NCBI GenBank assembly: GCA_963970005.1
Contig: CAXAMN010003558.1
Location: forward strand, 1,188,887-1,252,886
DNA: 64,000 bases
Reading direction: 5' to 3'
DNA from: Durusdinium trenchii
Lineage: Eukaryota > Sar > Dinophyceae > Suessiales > Symbiodiniaceae
Shown here in pieces: positions 45,087 to 55,199 of this stretch (position 1 is its first letter; each line of letters opens with the position of its first letter). The position numbers were made by a program, and so were the translations under genes. The notes beneath the pieces were generated by a model. The model made no database searches, was not told the DNA's origin, and saw only the letters and a program-made list of their open reading frames with translations.

Positions 45087-45305
45087 ATGGATGCTGGCGC
45101 AACGACCAAATCGAAGGCAAGGGACGAAGTAGCTGGAGTGGCACGCTTCAACCAGAGAGAAATATCCAAGCGAAAGGGCCGAATCGCCAGGTGCAGCATG
45201 AAGAAGCTGGCGTCTGACGAGTCTGCGAAGATGGTTCCAAAGGCAAGGAGGAGTGGCATCAACGTCGGAATGGACTTCAAGCTAAGGGTTGTTGATGGTT
45301 CCTAA
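45087..45305 (+). CDS. Possible Lys/Arg-rich exon, unrecognised
   Basis: An ATG at 45087 directly follows a CTCCTCCACACAG acceptor-like sequence. The 72 codons are basic (RFNQREISKRKGRIARC) and end at TAA 45303-45305. Could be the end of a nucleic-acid-binding protein, or chance. Confidence 0.22.
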   Translation: MDAGATTKSKARDEVAGVARFNQREISKRKGRIARCSMKKLASDESAKMVPKARRSGINVGMDFKLRVVDGS

Positions 45306-45542
45306 AGGTTGGTGATTTGAGTGACGCTGGGAACTTCCAGCATTCTGTGAGGAGAGCGTCAGGCGTGTTTTGTTTTGTTTTGCTCGTGCAACACATGCAT
45401 GGCGAACATGCGTTTGACCTCCAGGCTAACATCTGCGGTCGCGTGGAAGCTGTAGAAGCCGAAGAAGCGGTACTTCCACATGCTTGTATGTTTGTGTAGT
45501 TGATGAAAGTTCATCCTTTTCGGTCGTGAAGGCTGCTACCTG

Positions 45543-45543
<1 letters not shown>

Positions 45544-45589
<46 letters not shown>

Positions 45590-45599
45590 NNNNNNNNNN

Positions 45600-45645
<46 letters not shown>
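45544..45645. repeat. (ATC)n microsatellite interrupted by a gap
   Basis: Uninterrupted CAT/ATC trinucleotides on both sides of the ten Ns. The true length is probably unknown, since assemblies collapse here. Confidence 0.95.
45590..45599. other. Assembly gap (10 N)
   Basis: Ten undetermined bases inside the ATC microsatellite. Confidence 1.
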
Positions 45646-45649
<4 letters not shown>

Positions 45650-47194
45650 CAAGAGTCCAAGAATCCCTATAAGAATCATCATCACACCCGTCCAAAACAA
45701 CGAATCCATTGGGAAAACCACCGTCCCCATCTGCGCCGTCTGGCATCGTCTTCGGCTGGGGGAGGCCGGGGTGATCACCGGCTTGCCCTGCGGATGTCGC
45801 GCCGGGGAGTCCTAGAGCCGAAGAGCTCCGTTGGGCTTCGGATGCCGGATCCATCCGCCCAGGTCGGAGGTTTTTCAGATGCTTTGGATTGCGAGGAATT
45901 GGCTTACCAATTCGGGGTGATCCCATGGTCGACTCGTAGGGAAGAGCGCGGGGGTATCTCATGCCATTGGTGCCATTTCCAGACTCCAGCCATGGCCATG
46001 AGCCATGGATAGTGATTGATAGCACCTGGCTCAGGAGTGATTTGTTGTAGATGTGCTCAGCAGGTATCAGACTTTTCAGAGTGCATGGGACAGTAGTTCC
46101 AATTTTGATCTCCTTTTCCAGCTTTCTAGACTTGTGGTTGATTTTCTTAGGGCCGCCCTGTTTCATCCCCCAAAGCTGCATAGGGACCGTCAGGGAAAAA
46201 TACACTCCTAAGTGGTGCAGGTGCTGCCAGTCAGTGAATGAACGGAGAGTCCACCTCCTGTAAAAGCAACTTGAAGCTGAACTCACTTGGATTGAAACCG
46301 CAGCCCAAACCATCATGTTTCCACAGCTGGCTAGTAGTGACGACTAAGACTCGCACTTAAACTGACCCTAAAGATCCCCCCAAAGAACTCAAAAAACCAC
46401 GTCAACGCCTCACCTCCGGAGGGTTCCATCCGTCCCCAACGGCCAACACCGCACGCTTACCGCCTACCGCCGCAGTGCTGCTCCCGCCGGCCTACCGCTT
46501 TACCCGGGCGGGCTACCCGCTCTGAAGAGGCCACGGTGGCCAATGCCTTGTGGCCGGACAGTGACGAGGAGAAGTTCACCATGCCTTTGCCCAGGGGGCA
46601 CCTGGGCTGATGTTCGGGGCGACGTTAGCAGCGAAGCCAATTGGTAAGTGGATCTGGAAAAGACCTCGAAGACCGCATGGTACTGGGATTTGGTTCGATT
46701 CCAGAAAATTGAGTATTGTTGCCGATTGTTGCCTGCCCTGTGGCGGAGGGCAACAACTTTTCGTATTGACACTTGGCGAAAGAATTCGAACAGTACCAGA
46801 TCTTGAGGGCACCTTACGACAGAACTCTTCAGAGATACTTGTTGGCTAGCTGATTGTTCCTGCAAGCATGGAAGCTAAGCATTCCGCAAGAACAACAGGG
46901 AGCCCCGAAGTTGACAGAACTACTTGCACCATGTCGACTATTGACCCTCGATCCGCAGGTCGACTAGACGTCTCCGTTTCGCGCCACGTTTGTTCGGCTC
47001 GAGACGCCCCGCTCGAGCGGGTTCGGACTGACTCAACCGATGAGACCGACTTCGACCGAGGTCCCAACCCGTGGAGTTGGGCAGCCTCTTGTGCTTGGCG
47101 CTCATGCTGCCTTACTCCTACGAAGCAGGCATGCCGGAACAATCAGAGTTTGAGGGGGCTTTGGGGAGTCTCTTTTTTTTTTTTGTGGAGGGCC

Positions 47195-47252
47195 AGGGAC
47201 ACAAGGGACGCAAGGGACGCAAGGGACGCAAGGGACGCAAGGGACGCAAGGA
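47195..47252. repeat. 9-bp tandem repeat (GGGACGCAA)
   Basis: About six copies, the first with ACACAA. Being a multiple of three it opens frames encoding (KGR)n or (DAR)n, which are not evidence for a gene. Confidence 0.9.
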
Positions 47253-47522
47253 CAGGGCTAGAAGTTTCAAGAAACCTGGTTGAGTGGAAAAGTGTGACGT
47301 GTTTGTGGTTGTTAAGCCTTTTTCAAATCTCCACCTGGGCTTGTTCTTCTTCCATGCTTCTCGGAGAGGGGGGCCTTCTTCCTCCTTGATGCAAGCTTGT
47401 GGGTTTCCAGGTCCTCTCCCACCAAAAGCTGAAGACTGGCTGACGATGCCAGGCCTGCTCATCATGCAGTACAAAGAGCATGCTGGAATCTTTGACTGTG
47501 ACGAGTATACCGTGCGCAGCCG

Positions 47523-47542
47523 AGAGAGAGAGAGAGAGAGAG
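47523..47542. repeat. (GA)n microsatellite
   Basis: A run of about ten GA dinucleotides. Confidence 0.85.
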
Positions 47543-48164
47543 CAATCCTGGAGGGGAGTGGGCTGGTGAGACCCGGGTTCGGCCAGACCCGGGTGGCGCC
47601 ATTTGAGCCGCAGCGGGTGAGAAGCCGCACAAATAAAACACATGGGATTGGAGCCGCAGTGGATCCATTGTTTTAGACTAGAGTGGAAGATCTTTCTTCC
47701 ACGCCCGACTTCAGTTTCTACTTCTTTGAGTTCTTGGTCGTGTGGTGCCTGGGAGCACAATCGAAGGAGCTGGGACGGCCTGGGCCGTTCCAAGCTTTCG
47801 AACACTCTCTCATCCACTTCTGCACAGCCCACTGCACCGAGGTCTATAGTAGTGAGTCGATGGTCCTCGCTCCTGGCCTCGAGACGAGAAAGGCGCCGCT
47901 TCCGCTGCTCGCTCGGCTCGCGGCTCCGCACCGCTCGCGGCTCCGGGGGATGGGTGGTGCCGAACCCAAGGGGGGATCTGGATCATCCTGGATCCGTGAA
48001 TCCTTTGGGAGCCCTTCAGCCCAGGGTTTGCAAGGCAGACCCGGCAAACCACTGGCGACCGAAGCCGGCGATCGAGAGACACTGAGCGAAGGGCGCCGTC
48101 CGTCCGAGCATCGAGCGAACCGCCGGAGCAGCGCGGGGAGGTCGTCACTCGAATTCCCCACGAT

Positions 48165-48235
48165 GCCCTTTGTTCCTAGTTGCGTCCTTGCTCCTAGTAG
48201 CGATGCCCTTTGTTCCTAGTAGCTTCTTGCTCCCA
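48165..48235. repeat. Dispersed CTACTAGGAGCAA repeat, inverted copy
   Basis: Reverse-complement counterpart of the repeat at 575-650. Two internal units, each with CGATGCCCTTTGTTCCTAGT, make it a local tandem. Confidence 0.65.
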
Positions 48236-48929
48236 GGAGTGGGGTGTGTTTTGGGACATAGGGAGGGGCCCCCCTAAGCAGCGGGTAGTTTTGGGTCTAG
48301 TTCAGTAGTTCCAGAGGGTTGTTGCCTGGAAGGTCTCCCTATTTTAATACACAGCTCAACTACACCCATGATGTGGAGGTCATTATGACAAACTGGTGCG
48401 TTAGAAGGAAGTTGACTGGAACGATGTGCGTTTGGACCGACTGGGATGGTTATGCCATGTTATGCCAAAGATGATGGGTATTGTATGGTATTGTAGACTC
48501 ATTGATGAATATCTCCCTCATTTGGATTCATGTGGATTGAAGAACCATGAACAAGCTCTTCATATTTCTTCCAATTTGGGTTGTTTATTCGGTTTCATGA
48601 ATCAAGAGTCTACATAATAAGGGCCTCTTCACCCAGCATGGGTCGATGGTTGTTGGTCAAGTGTCCAGGATTTGATGTGACACCTTGAAAAAGAAAAATG
48701 ATACCATGTGAAACACAAGCATCACCTCCAGGTGACACATAGACTCTAGAGTACGGGATGATGGGATGCTCTCCGACTTCTTTTTCCTCTCCTAGCCGTT
48801 CGGCCTTTGGGCCAGCCAGGTTCTCACCAGCCAGCAATGCGAAGTGGGAGGAGATGCAGCACACGGATGAAGTGGGAACTCCGTAGCTCTGGGTCTGGTT
48901 CAGTAAACCTTGGATCTCTCCTATTGCTG

Positions 48930-49112
48930 TTCAGTACAGAATTGTCACTATTCTTTAACTTGGCCTTTACCAACCATCATCCACTATTACTGGTAATCGG
49001 ATAGACCCAAAGTAAACCTGCAACAGTCGGTCAACAAGAATAGCACTGTTGCAGGTGAGCAAGGCCTGAAACCTGTGAACCATCATCGGGCCCTGGTCAT
49101 AGGATAGACCGC
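48930..49112. repeat. Dispersed repeat, copies B and C in tandem
   Basis: Two adjacent diverged copies (about 48930-49010 and 49021-49112) of the family also seen at 13706-13795, each carrying the AACCATCATC block and a GGATAGACC or CGGATAGACC end. Confidence 0.6.
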
Positions 49113-50979
49113 TCCACCGCTTTGAGAGAACGGCGTCAGTACCGCCTGGTGGAGAAGCCTCCAGCATACGTGGATCGTTCGGTTTGGGGTTCCCACCGTG
49201 AGGTCGAAGACCCCGAGGGCCGAAGGGAGTAAGATCAGCTGAGGTTCAAGATTCACTTGAAGATACCGACACTGAATGTCAGCCTGTTGTCACAAGAACG
49301 ATCAGACACACACACACACATCGTGCAAACACACGATTTCGAGAATCAAAGGCACCGAAGTGCGGTTCGAGAACTTCGAACTTCGATGGAGGAGAGTTCA
49401 AGAGTGCGTTGAACTTGCGAATCTTCGCCAGCTTCTGGAGGCGGACGGTCAGAGAGCGTCGGTTATCGCTGTCGAATTCTCGGCGTGGAATCGGCAGATC
49501 GGCGGCAGCGGCTATCCGGTTGCTTTGTCGTGGACACTTCAGCTCCGTAACATGGAAGTGGAATAAAAGATTAGCCCTTTTTGTATAGAGGACACTTCTC
49601 TCTGTGTCGCTGCGCCATCCCCCATCCACTTCCATGATATGGTTGGAGGGAGGGTATGTCAGTCGTTGCGACGATTGAACATTGACTTCGGCTTGGGGGT
49701 ACGAGCATATGTTCCATCATCGACCTGCTGTTTTCGTTTTCAGGCACCTGTCTTGTTTTGGCATGCACCTGTCTGGTGCGAAACTCGCAGTGCTGTGATG
49801 CGGTGTGCCGTTTAGGCAAGTGATTGCTGATGGCCAGTATTTGCTCTACAACTGGATTGTCAAGGCGGGTCCCAGCCGGGTCGGACAGCGGGGTCGCCAC
49901 ATGGGCCCGGCTCGGCGGCCCAAACACTCCATGGGAACCCTCGACCCCGTGGGACTCGCCCAAAAAAGAACGGTTACAGCGCCGAAGCCTGTGGAAGCAT
50001 GTGACATGTGGCGTTTATTAGGTTTTTGTGAGCTGTTTCCAAATGAGACCTCTAAGCTAATCTGGGGCTGCCAGAGTCCAGAATGATTCCTTTGTTGTGA
50101 GACACGAAGGTTTTCATTCCAACTTATGACTCCTGACTTTTGATGAGTTTTGCAGCACGGCCTGTTAGGGTTTGGCACTAAAACTTGACTTCCCCCCCAA
50201 CATGTTGGTGGATGGCAGGTGTTTGGCTTTTCATCCATCCAGTGAGAACACAGCAATTAAATGGGCCTCCCAGAAGCAAGATTCTGCGACACTAAGATTT
50301 GTTTAATTGGCTGTGGGACAAAACCAGGATACCTTGGATTAACCTACCGACGTCACTTGCGCATCCGATGTCTGCGCTTCCCATGGTCCTTCACCAATGG
50401 TGGGTACCAGGCAGTCTTGGTTGACCTACCTGGAAAGTCAAGGGACATAGTGTTGGGGCTCCAGGGTTTTGATGGACATAGCCTAGCGGTCAAACGTGTT
50501 TGTCCCGTGAAAAACCAGAAACTCGAGAGAAAGGGTCGCACACTCTTGTCTTCCAAATCCTCAGACTCTTTCCATCACAGTCCTCACTCCGTCCGTCACT
50601 CTCTCCATCACATCTCTCCGTCCGTCCTTGGGACGGTGGTTCCACATCCGTCGACGGTTCCACCCGTCGAGGTGGATCCCGACTCCGTCTTCTTCCCCCA
50701 GCGGCTTCGCCCGATCCTGCAGCGGCACGAAGGAGGCGCGGCGCCGGGGGGGGCGGGGGCCGATCCTGCGGTGAAATCATGGACGAACGACGGAAGCACC
50801 GGAGGTCGGACGGTCGAGCGGCCAATGAAAGCACCGGACGTTCGAAGAAGTATGCAGGTTGAAAACTCAACCGCGCCCTGGAGCCTGGGGAGTTTAGATA
50901 CTGGCGACCTTGGAGTTAAGAATTTGAGTTGGTCGCCTGATATACTGTATTGTATATTATGCGTACATATACACATATC
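49113..50979. other. Gene-poor flank of the LINE
   Basis: Contains a short (CA)n run at about 49306-49321. The frame at 49340-49566 (ending in SWTLQLRNMEVE) has somewhat protein-like composition but no domain. Immediately before the LINE the sequence becomes AT-rich. Confidence 0.45.
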
Positions 50980-50992
50980 ATATGACATATAT
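50980..50992. repeat. Left target-site duplication of the LINE
   Basis: ATATGACATATAT occurs here and again at 57902-57914, immediately beyond the poly-A of the element. Thirteen of thirteen bases match. The site is AT-rich, which lowers specificity, but the shared GAC and the exact placement support a true duplication. Confidence 0.75.
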
Positions 50993-50993
50993 G

Positions 50994-51002
50994 TGGCTCA
51001 AG
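50994..51002 (+). promoter_or_regulatory. Spliced-leader remnant at the LINE 5' end
   Basis: TGGCTCAAG, the last nine bases of the dinoflagellate spliced leader, starts one base after the target duplication. It is followed by CCGT, the first bases of the leader, and then a diverged TTAAGCCTCAAG to 51018. This looks like a truncated leader added to an older decayed leader, as expected from repeated rounds of trans-splicing and retrotransposition. Confidence 0.65.
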
Positions 51003-51109
51003 CCGTTTAAGCCTCAAGCCCGAGTATAGTACTTCGGGCGAGCACGACGGCACGATCACCTATTTCCCTGAGCACTTCTTCGGCCAGTTCGAGAAGGGAG
51101 AGGTGATCC

Positions 51110-51979
51110 ATGACCACAGGTGGCAACTGGTGCAGAGCTTATCAGGTATGTGGCGGTGGAGGCTGCTTCAACTGGATCTGGTCGGACAAGGTGCGGGAAG
51201 GCTTTGTCTGCCGGAAGTGTGGCGAGCAATGGCCCCGGCCACCTCAGGGGTTCTCCAAGGCTCCGCCATCCCGCTCACCTCAGCGGGGGCCACGACAGCA
51301 GCTCCCAGTGTCGCCCCCGCCGGGCTTGACTGCCAAGGCGCCTAAGATGACCAAGCTCCAGAAAGCCACGGCGGAGGCGCTAGCCCCTTCGTGGACCACT
51401 TTGGACCCAGCTTTGCAACAGAAGCTTCAAGCTTTGGGGATCTCGCCACCCCCTCCTTCTCCGGGGCCGGACTTGAAAGACATCCTCATGGAGAATCTGG
51501 CTCAACTCCCTTCCAATGTGCGGGAAATTGTGGAGAAGTTGACTAAGCCATCTCCGCCCACTGAAAAGGATGTGGCCTCCAAGCTCAAGACCCATGTGTC
51601 CATGCTGAAGGACCTCTCGCACAAGAAGAACACACTTCAGCAGAGGATTGACTCGACCAAGAAGGCGTACCAGGATCTTCTTGATGAAATGAAGGCCATC
51701 CAGGGCCGCATTGAGTCAGAGCAGCGCTCTCTCCAGGACACAAGCACCTCGTACATGAAATTGGTCAACTCAGCAAAGCCTGACCTTGCAGGCCTGCCTG
51801 AGGCAGGGGGTGCTGACCCAGTCCCAGCGGCCGTTGCTGGTTTCATCAACACCCTTGGTGTCAGTTTGACGGAGGATCAACAGCTTCAGCTCCAAAACAT
51901 GCTAAAAAGGCCGCCAGCTGAAACTGATGAGGAAGCCAAGCGACGCCGCACCGAGGGCACGGATCAGTCTTGCGGGTAA
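51110..51979 (+). CDS. LINE ORF1: zinc-ribbon and coiled-coil protein
   Basis: 289 residues from ATG 51110. Near the N-terminus, Cys at 8, 14, 19, 34 and 37 (the last two as CRKC) look like a zinc ribbon. A Pro-rich linker follows (about 42-72), then helical segments and a coiled coil at about 160-215 rich in Lys, Glu, Gln and Leu. The C-terminus has a Lys/Arg cluster (AKRRR). This is the position and design of LINE ORF1 RNA-binding chaperone proteins, though the fold is not the L1 RRM type. Its stop lies 25 nt before the first internal ATG of ORF2, which suggests termination-reinitiation. Confidence 0.75.
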   Translation: MTTGGNWCRAYQVCGGGGCFNWIWSDKVREGFVCRKCGEQWPRPPQGFSKAPPSRSPQRGPRQQLPVSPPPGLTAKAPKMTKLQKATAEALAPSWTTLDPALQQKLQALGISPPPPSPGPDLKDILMENLAQLPSNVREIVEKLTKPSPPTEKDVASKLKTHVSMLKDLSHKKNTLQQRIDSTKKAYQDLLDEMKAIQGRIESEQRSLQDTSTSYMKLVNSAKPDLAGLPEAGGADPVPAAVAGFINTLGVSLTEDQQLQLQNMLKRPPAETDEEAKRRRTEGTDQSCG

Positions 51980-52004
51980 CCCCGCCCATTTGCTTCATTC
52001 ATCC

Positions 52005-54065
52005 ATGACCATTTCTCAGGGGCTTCAGACATGTCCTTTGACGCATGTCCAGTTTTCTCTTTCTGATTGTGGGGTTTGGCACAATCAATCACCTACACCT
52101 TTGCAATCTTCAGGCTCAAATTTGGGCTCTCCGCGGGGCTTGGAGAGCTATGGGCCGCAGCGCAGGAGGCCTCCTCTGAAGGTTCTTGGAGGTGGCCCTG
52201 CGCCCTTTTTGGCCACTGAGTCAGGCAACACTGGTGAGGCACCGGGCTCCTCTACCTCAGAGCGGACTCTCCCGAGTACCGCTTCTTTCGGGACCTCACC
52301 AGCGTCGCCATTGGCTCGGGTTTTGACTCAGGCTATGGAGGGTGAGAACACCTCTCGCCTCACGGATGGGCAGATCTTTCTTTACGATCTGTGCCAAGAA
52401 GATCTTCTTTCCTCATGCAGGCAGTACAGAGAGACCATCAGTCTCCGACATGGTCAACAACTTTTGGCTGACCTCAAACGTATGCAGAACATCATTCACA
52501 GACACCTCAGCCTCCCAGGAGACACCAAGCCGCCCATGGCCAATGTCTTCGTGGTGTCCCAGGTCCTGACCTCCATCCTTCTCAACCCGGACGGTCAAAA
52601 CCTCTGTTTTGGCAACGCACCCTTCCGGTGCTGGTGTTGGGCTGGGGCTTTTGCCGATGATGCGGCCAGGGCGTGGGGCCACACCCACCCGGCCGTGCGG
52701 TCCTATTTGTCCGAGCCTGAACCTCAACTCCTCCCGCACCTACCTCACTCGGAACCGATCTGGAACCGTTTCCGACCGGGAGGGCAGGCCGACGCTGCGG
52801 ACTTCTTGGGCTATCTTTGGCATTTTGCCGGCTCCAACTTCTTCCAAGGGAAGTTCTTTCACAGGACGGAACAGGGTCGCACTGAGGTTCGTGAGCAGAT
52901 GCCATTGAACTTGTTGTTCCCTCCACGCCATGCCCCGACAGCGCTTGACGAACTAGTCAACTTGTGGAGTGATGAAGGAGGTGGGCAATTTTTGTACGGC
53001 TCACCGGATGCCCTGGTCCTTCAACTGCAGCGATTCCAATGTGTAGACGGCGCTTGGACCAAGCATTCAAGTGAACTTGACATCGGACACGACATCAACC
53101 TGCCCTTCTCAGATGATGGTCAGAATGTGCATTATGGGGCCTACAGGATAGTCGGCTTGGTTCTTCATCAAGGCGAGGATCACCTCACGGGTCACTACCA
53201 ATCCATCCTCCTCATGGACAACATCATTTGGATGGCCGATGATGGGGACTTTCCTTATCCCTTGGCGGAGCTGACTGCCCAACAGCGCAGGGAGATCCTG
53301 CAGGTGTGGCTGGTCAAGGAACCGGAGGATGAGCTTGTTCCGGACACCCAGGCCGAGATGGAGGCTCCGCTTGCCAAAAGGCAAAAGAACAATCACGAGA
53401 CCCTCACCTTGCTCTTTGGCAACGTCACGCACTTTGGAGCCAAGGTGCAAGATTGGACCTGGGCACACGGAGATGCCCTCCTTTTTCTTCATGAAACACA
53501 TCTTGGAGAAGAAGGCACCACTAAGGCCATCCAGTACTACTCCAACAGGGGCTGGAAAGCGTATGGCCTGGCGGCCCACCCCACGGGTCAGGGAGGCACC
53601 ACAGGAGGCTTTTTGACCCTGCACTCCACCAAGCATCTCACTCACCAAGGGCCTTCCTTCACCCACGAAGGCAATGGGTGGATGGCTGTGGGACTTCAGC
53701 GGCAAGGGATGATGATCTACCTCATTCAGATCTATCTCAAGACCGGTGAGACTTTGCAGTCAGCAGCCAACTCTCTCATCTTGAGTAAGCTTTTGGCTTT
53801 TCTGCACCAATTGCAGGCTCCCTTCATCATCGGGGGCGATTGGCAAAACGAGCCGGAAGCGTTGGCCTCCACGGTCATTCAAAGCAAGTTCCGGGCCACT
53901 ATTGTGGACACTCAAGGCAATACCACTTTGCAGGGCAGTCAATTGGACTACTTGATGGTGGCCAACTCCCTCGTGGGCTCCATCCACCTCCAGGCTTTCT
54001 GGGAAGTGCCCTGGCGTCCTCATTGTGCCTTGGAACTCAAGTTGAACTGTGTGCAGCCGGCTTAG
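52005..54065 (+). CDS. LINE ORF2 part 1: USP-type deubiquitinase-like domain fused to AP endonuclease
   Basis: I favour ATG 52005; the frame is open from ATG 51927, and residue numbers count from there (712 codons). After a disordered Ser/Pro-rich stretch, a C19 peptidase-like domain spans about 205-462. It shows a Cys box NLCFGNA with C227, the QADAADFLGYL box (287-297), LVLQLQRF (363-370), a His box with TGHYQSILL (H423) and a WMADD acid (D438/D439). The catalytic triad is thus visible. The EEP endonuclease (about 490-708) shows N499, E523 (HETHLG), D638 and N641 (GGDWQNEP), D674 (LDYLMV) and H699. It ends at TAG 54063-54065, after which the same frame stays open into part 2, so this stop probably truncates ORF2. 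Ubiquitin-chain removal is inferred from family resemblance only. Confidence 0.85.
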   Translation: MTISQGLQTCPLTHVQFSLSDCGVWHNQSPTPLQSSGSNLGSPRGLESYGPQRRRPPLKVLGGGPAPFLATESGNTGEAPGSSTSERTLPSTASFGTSPASPLARVLTQAMEGENTSRLTDGQIFLYDLCQEDLLSSCRQYRETISLRHGQQLLADLKRMQNIIHRHLSLPGDTKPPMANVFVVSQVLTSILLNPDGQNLCFGNAPFRCWCWAGAFADDAARAWGHTHPAVRSYLSEPEPQLLPHLPHSEPIWNRFRPGGQADAADFLGYLWHFAGSNFFQGKFFHRTEQGRTEVREQMPLNLLFPPRHAPTALDELVNLWSDEGGGQFLYGSPDALVLQLQRFQCVDGAWTKHSSELDIGHDINLPFSDDGQNVHYGAYRIVGLVLHQGEDHLTGHYQSILLMDNIIWMADDGDFPYPLAELTAQQRREILQVWLVKEPEDELVPDTQAEMEAPLAKRQKNNHETLTLLFGNVTHFGAKVQDWTWAHGDALLFLHETHLGEEGTTKAIQYYSNRGWKAYGLAAHPTGQGGTTGGFLTLHSTKHLTHQGPSFTHEGNGWMAVGLQRQGMMIYLIQIYLKTGETLQSAANSLILSKLLAFLHQLQAPFIIGGDWQNEPEALASTVIQSKFRATIVDTQGNTTLQGSQLDYLMVANSLVGSIHLQAFWEVPWRPHCALELKLNCVQPA
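54063..54065 (+). other. In-frame TAG splitting LINE ORF2
   Basis: The endonuclease frame and the following RT frame are the same frame, separated only by this TAG. The codons after it (PVQQLQRFPPIGRT) read as protein without interruption to the ATG at 54165. It is either a nonsense mutation of this copy or a readthrough site. Confidence 0.7.
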
Positions 54066-54164
54066 CCTGTTCAACAGCTACAGCGATTTCCTCCCATTGG
54101 TCGCACTTTCCAGCTTCCACACCTGTGGACCAGTTTCTCAGAGGATAACGGCCCTTTCCACATC

Positions 54165-55199
54165 ATGGATGATCTCATCACTGGGCTGGGTTCTGATTTT
54201 GCACGTTGGGCCACGCAAACTGAGAAGTTCATCACTCAGTTGCTGCACAAACCCACTTTGGGTAGGGGCTCCAACATCTCGCTTTACCACACGCCCCTGG
54301 TTGACACCACCTCCTCCAAGAAATGGCTCAGGGGAGCGGCGGCTTTCTGGGAAAAGCTCAATGTCCGCATCAACGTGGCACATCACATGGGGCACAAGTC
54401 TATCCTTGAGGACATCCGGCATATGCTCTTGGACCTCCAGCACTACTGCTCTGAAGACTTTCAGGCCGACATCTTCCGGGCCCTGCTCACCCAATGGTTG
54501 GACACGCCCTCACAAGACCCTTCGGCGTTACGGGCATTGATCCTGGAGCAAGAGCAACATGCGCAGCAACAGGCACTGCAATCCACCAGCATTGAGTTTC
54601 AAGAGTGGCTGGCTAAAGCCCACCAAAAGGGTTTGCGAGGACTCTTTCGCAGCCTTCGTCAGAGAGATCAAGCTTGGCAGCGCCCTTTTCAAGATCTTCC
54701 AGCCCTTGAACGCATCACTGCCAGGGAACAACAGTGGGGAGGCATATGGGAACCCTTGGCCGAACCAGTGGCCCTTCGAGGTTTTGACCAGCTGCGTCAA
54801 TTGGCTCAACAGGAGGCAATCACATGGAAGCCGATTGACTCATCCCTTCTGCAGAAGCTCCTCAGGCGCCTTCCAAACAAAGCAGCGGGACCTGACGGCA
54901 TCTCCTACGACATGTTGAGGCACCTTCCGTACCCTGCTGTGGCCCGACTTGCTAGTCTTCTCACCGAGATGGAACGCGAGGCTCTTCTGCCCATCCAGAT
55001 GCGCTACACCAACATTGCGCTCATCCCGAAGAGCTGCAAAGTCGAAAGGCCCATCGCCTTGACCTCCTGCTTGTACCGTGTTTGGAATTCCTACAGGAAG
55101 CATGACATCCACAAGTGGCAGTTGACCTTGCATAAGCCTTACCGTGGGACCAAGCTCGACCTCACCGTCCATTGCAGTGGGGAGGATGCTAAAAGCTGA
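54165..55199 (+). CDS. LINE ORF2 part 2: start of the reverse transcriptase
   Basis: A 344-codon frame from ATG 54165, which is most likely an internal Met of ORF2. A helical linker (about 1-230) leads to RT fingers motifs: LPNKAAGPDGISYDMLRHLP (about 235-255), NIALIPKS and ERPIALTSCLYRVWNSY. These are typical of LINE RTs just before motif A. The frame then goes out of phase and ends at TGA 55197-55199, and motif A continues in the next frame. There is no stop between the TAG at 54063 and here. Confidence 0.8.
   Translation: MDDLITGLGSDFARWATQTEKFITQLLHKPTLGRGSNISLYHTPLVDTTSSKKWLRGAAAFWEKLNVRINVAHHMGHKSILEDIRHMLLDLQHYCSEDFQADIFRALLTQWLDTPSQDPSALRALILEQEQHAQQQALQSTSIEFQEWLAKAHQKGLRGLFRSLRQRDQAWQRPFQDLPALERITAREQQWGGIWEPLAEPVALRGFDQLRQLAQQEAITWKPIDSSLLQKLLRRLPNKAAGPDGISYDMLRHLPYPAVARLASLLTEMEREALLPIQMRYTNIALIPKSCKVERPIALTSCLYRVWNSYRKHDIHKWQLTLHKPYRGTKLDLTVHCSGEDAKS
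55144..55199 (+). other. One-base frame change inside the LINE reverse transcriptase
   Basis: Part 2 stays RT-like to about 55168, and part 3 becomes RT-like from about 55172 (SIAVGRMLKAE). The next frame lies one base ahead. A G4 run is at 55179-55182. Probably an inactivating indel of this copy. Confidence 0.65.

Larger units (their letters stand above)
36171..45540. other. Long gene-poor region
   Basis: Repeats and microsatellites dominate: TA runs at about 38023-38036 and 43110-43146, GGCAAGGGC units near 39133-39150, and pieces of the CTACTAGGAGCAA repeat near 38060, 42070 and 42400. A CACGTG cluster is listed separately. Three exon-like frames are listed at low confidence. No RNA gene found. 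Confidence 0.5.
45646..48164. other. Gene-poor region with short tandem repeats
   Basis: No gene supported. The 224-codon minus-strand frame (45642-46316) is partly read from the microsatellite and has no domain. Confidence 0.5.

Noticed and set aside
45544..47252. CRISPR-like regular repeats
   Set aside because: These are simple microsatellite and 9-bp tandem repeats without spacers.
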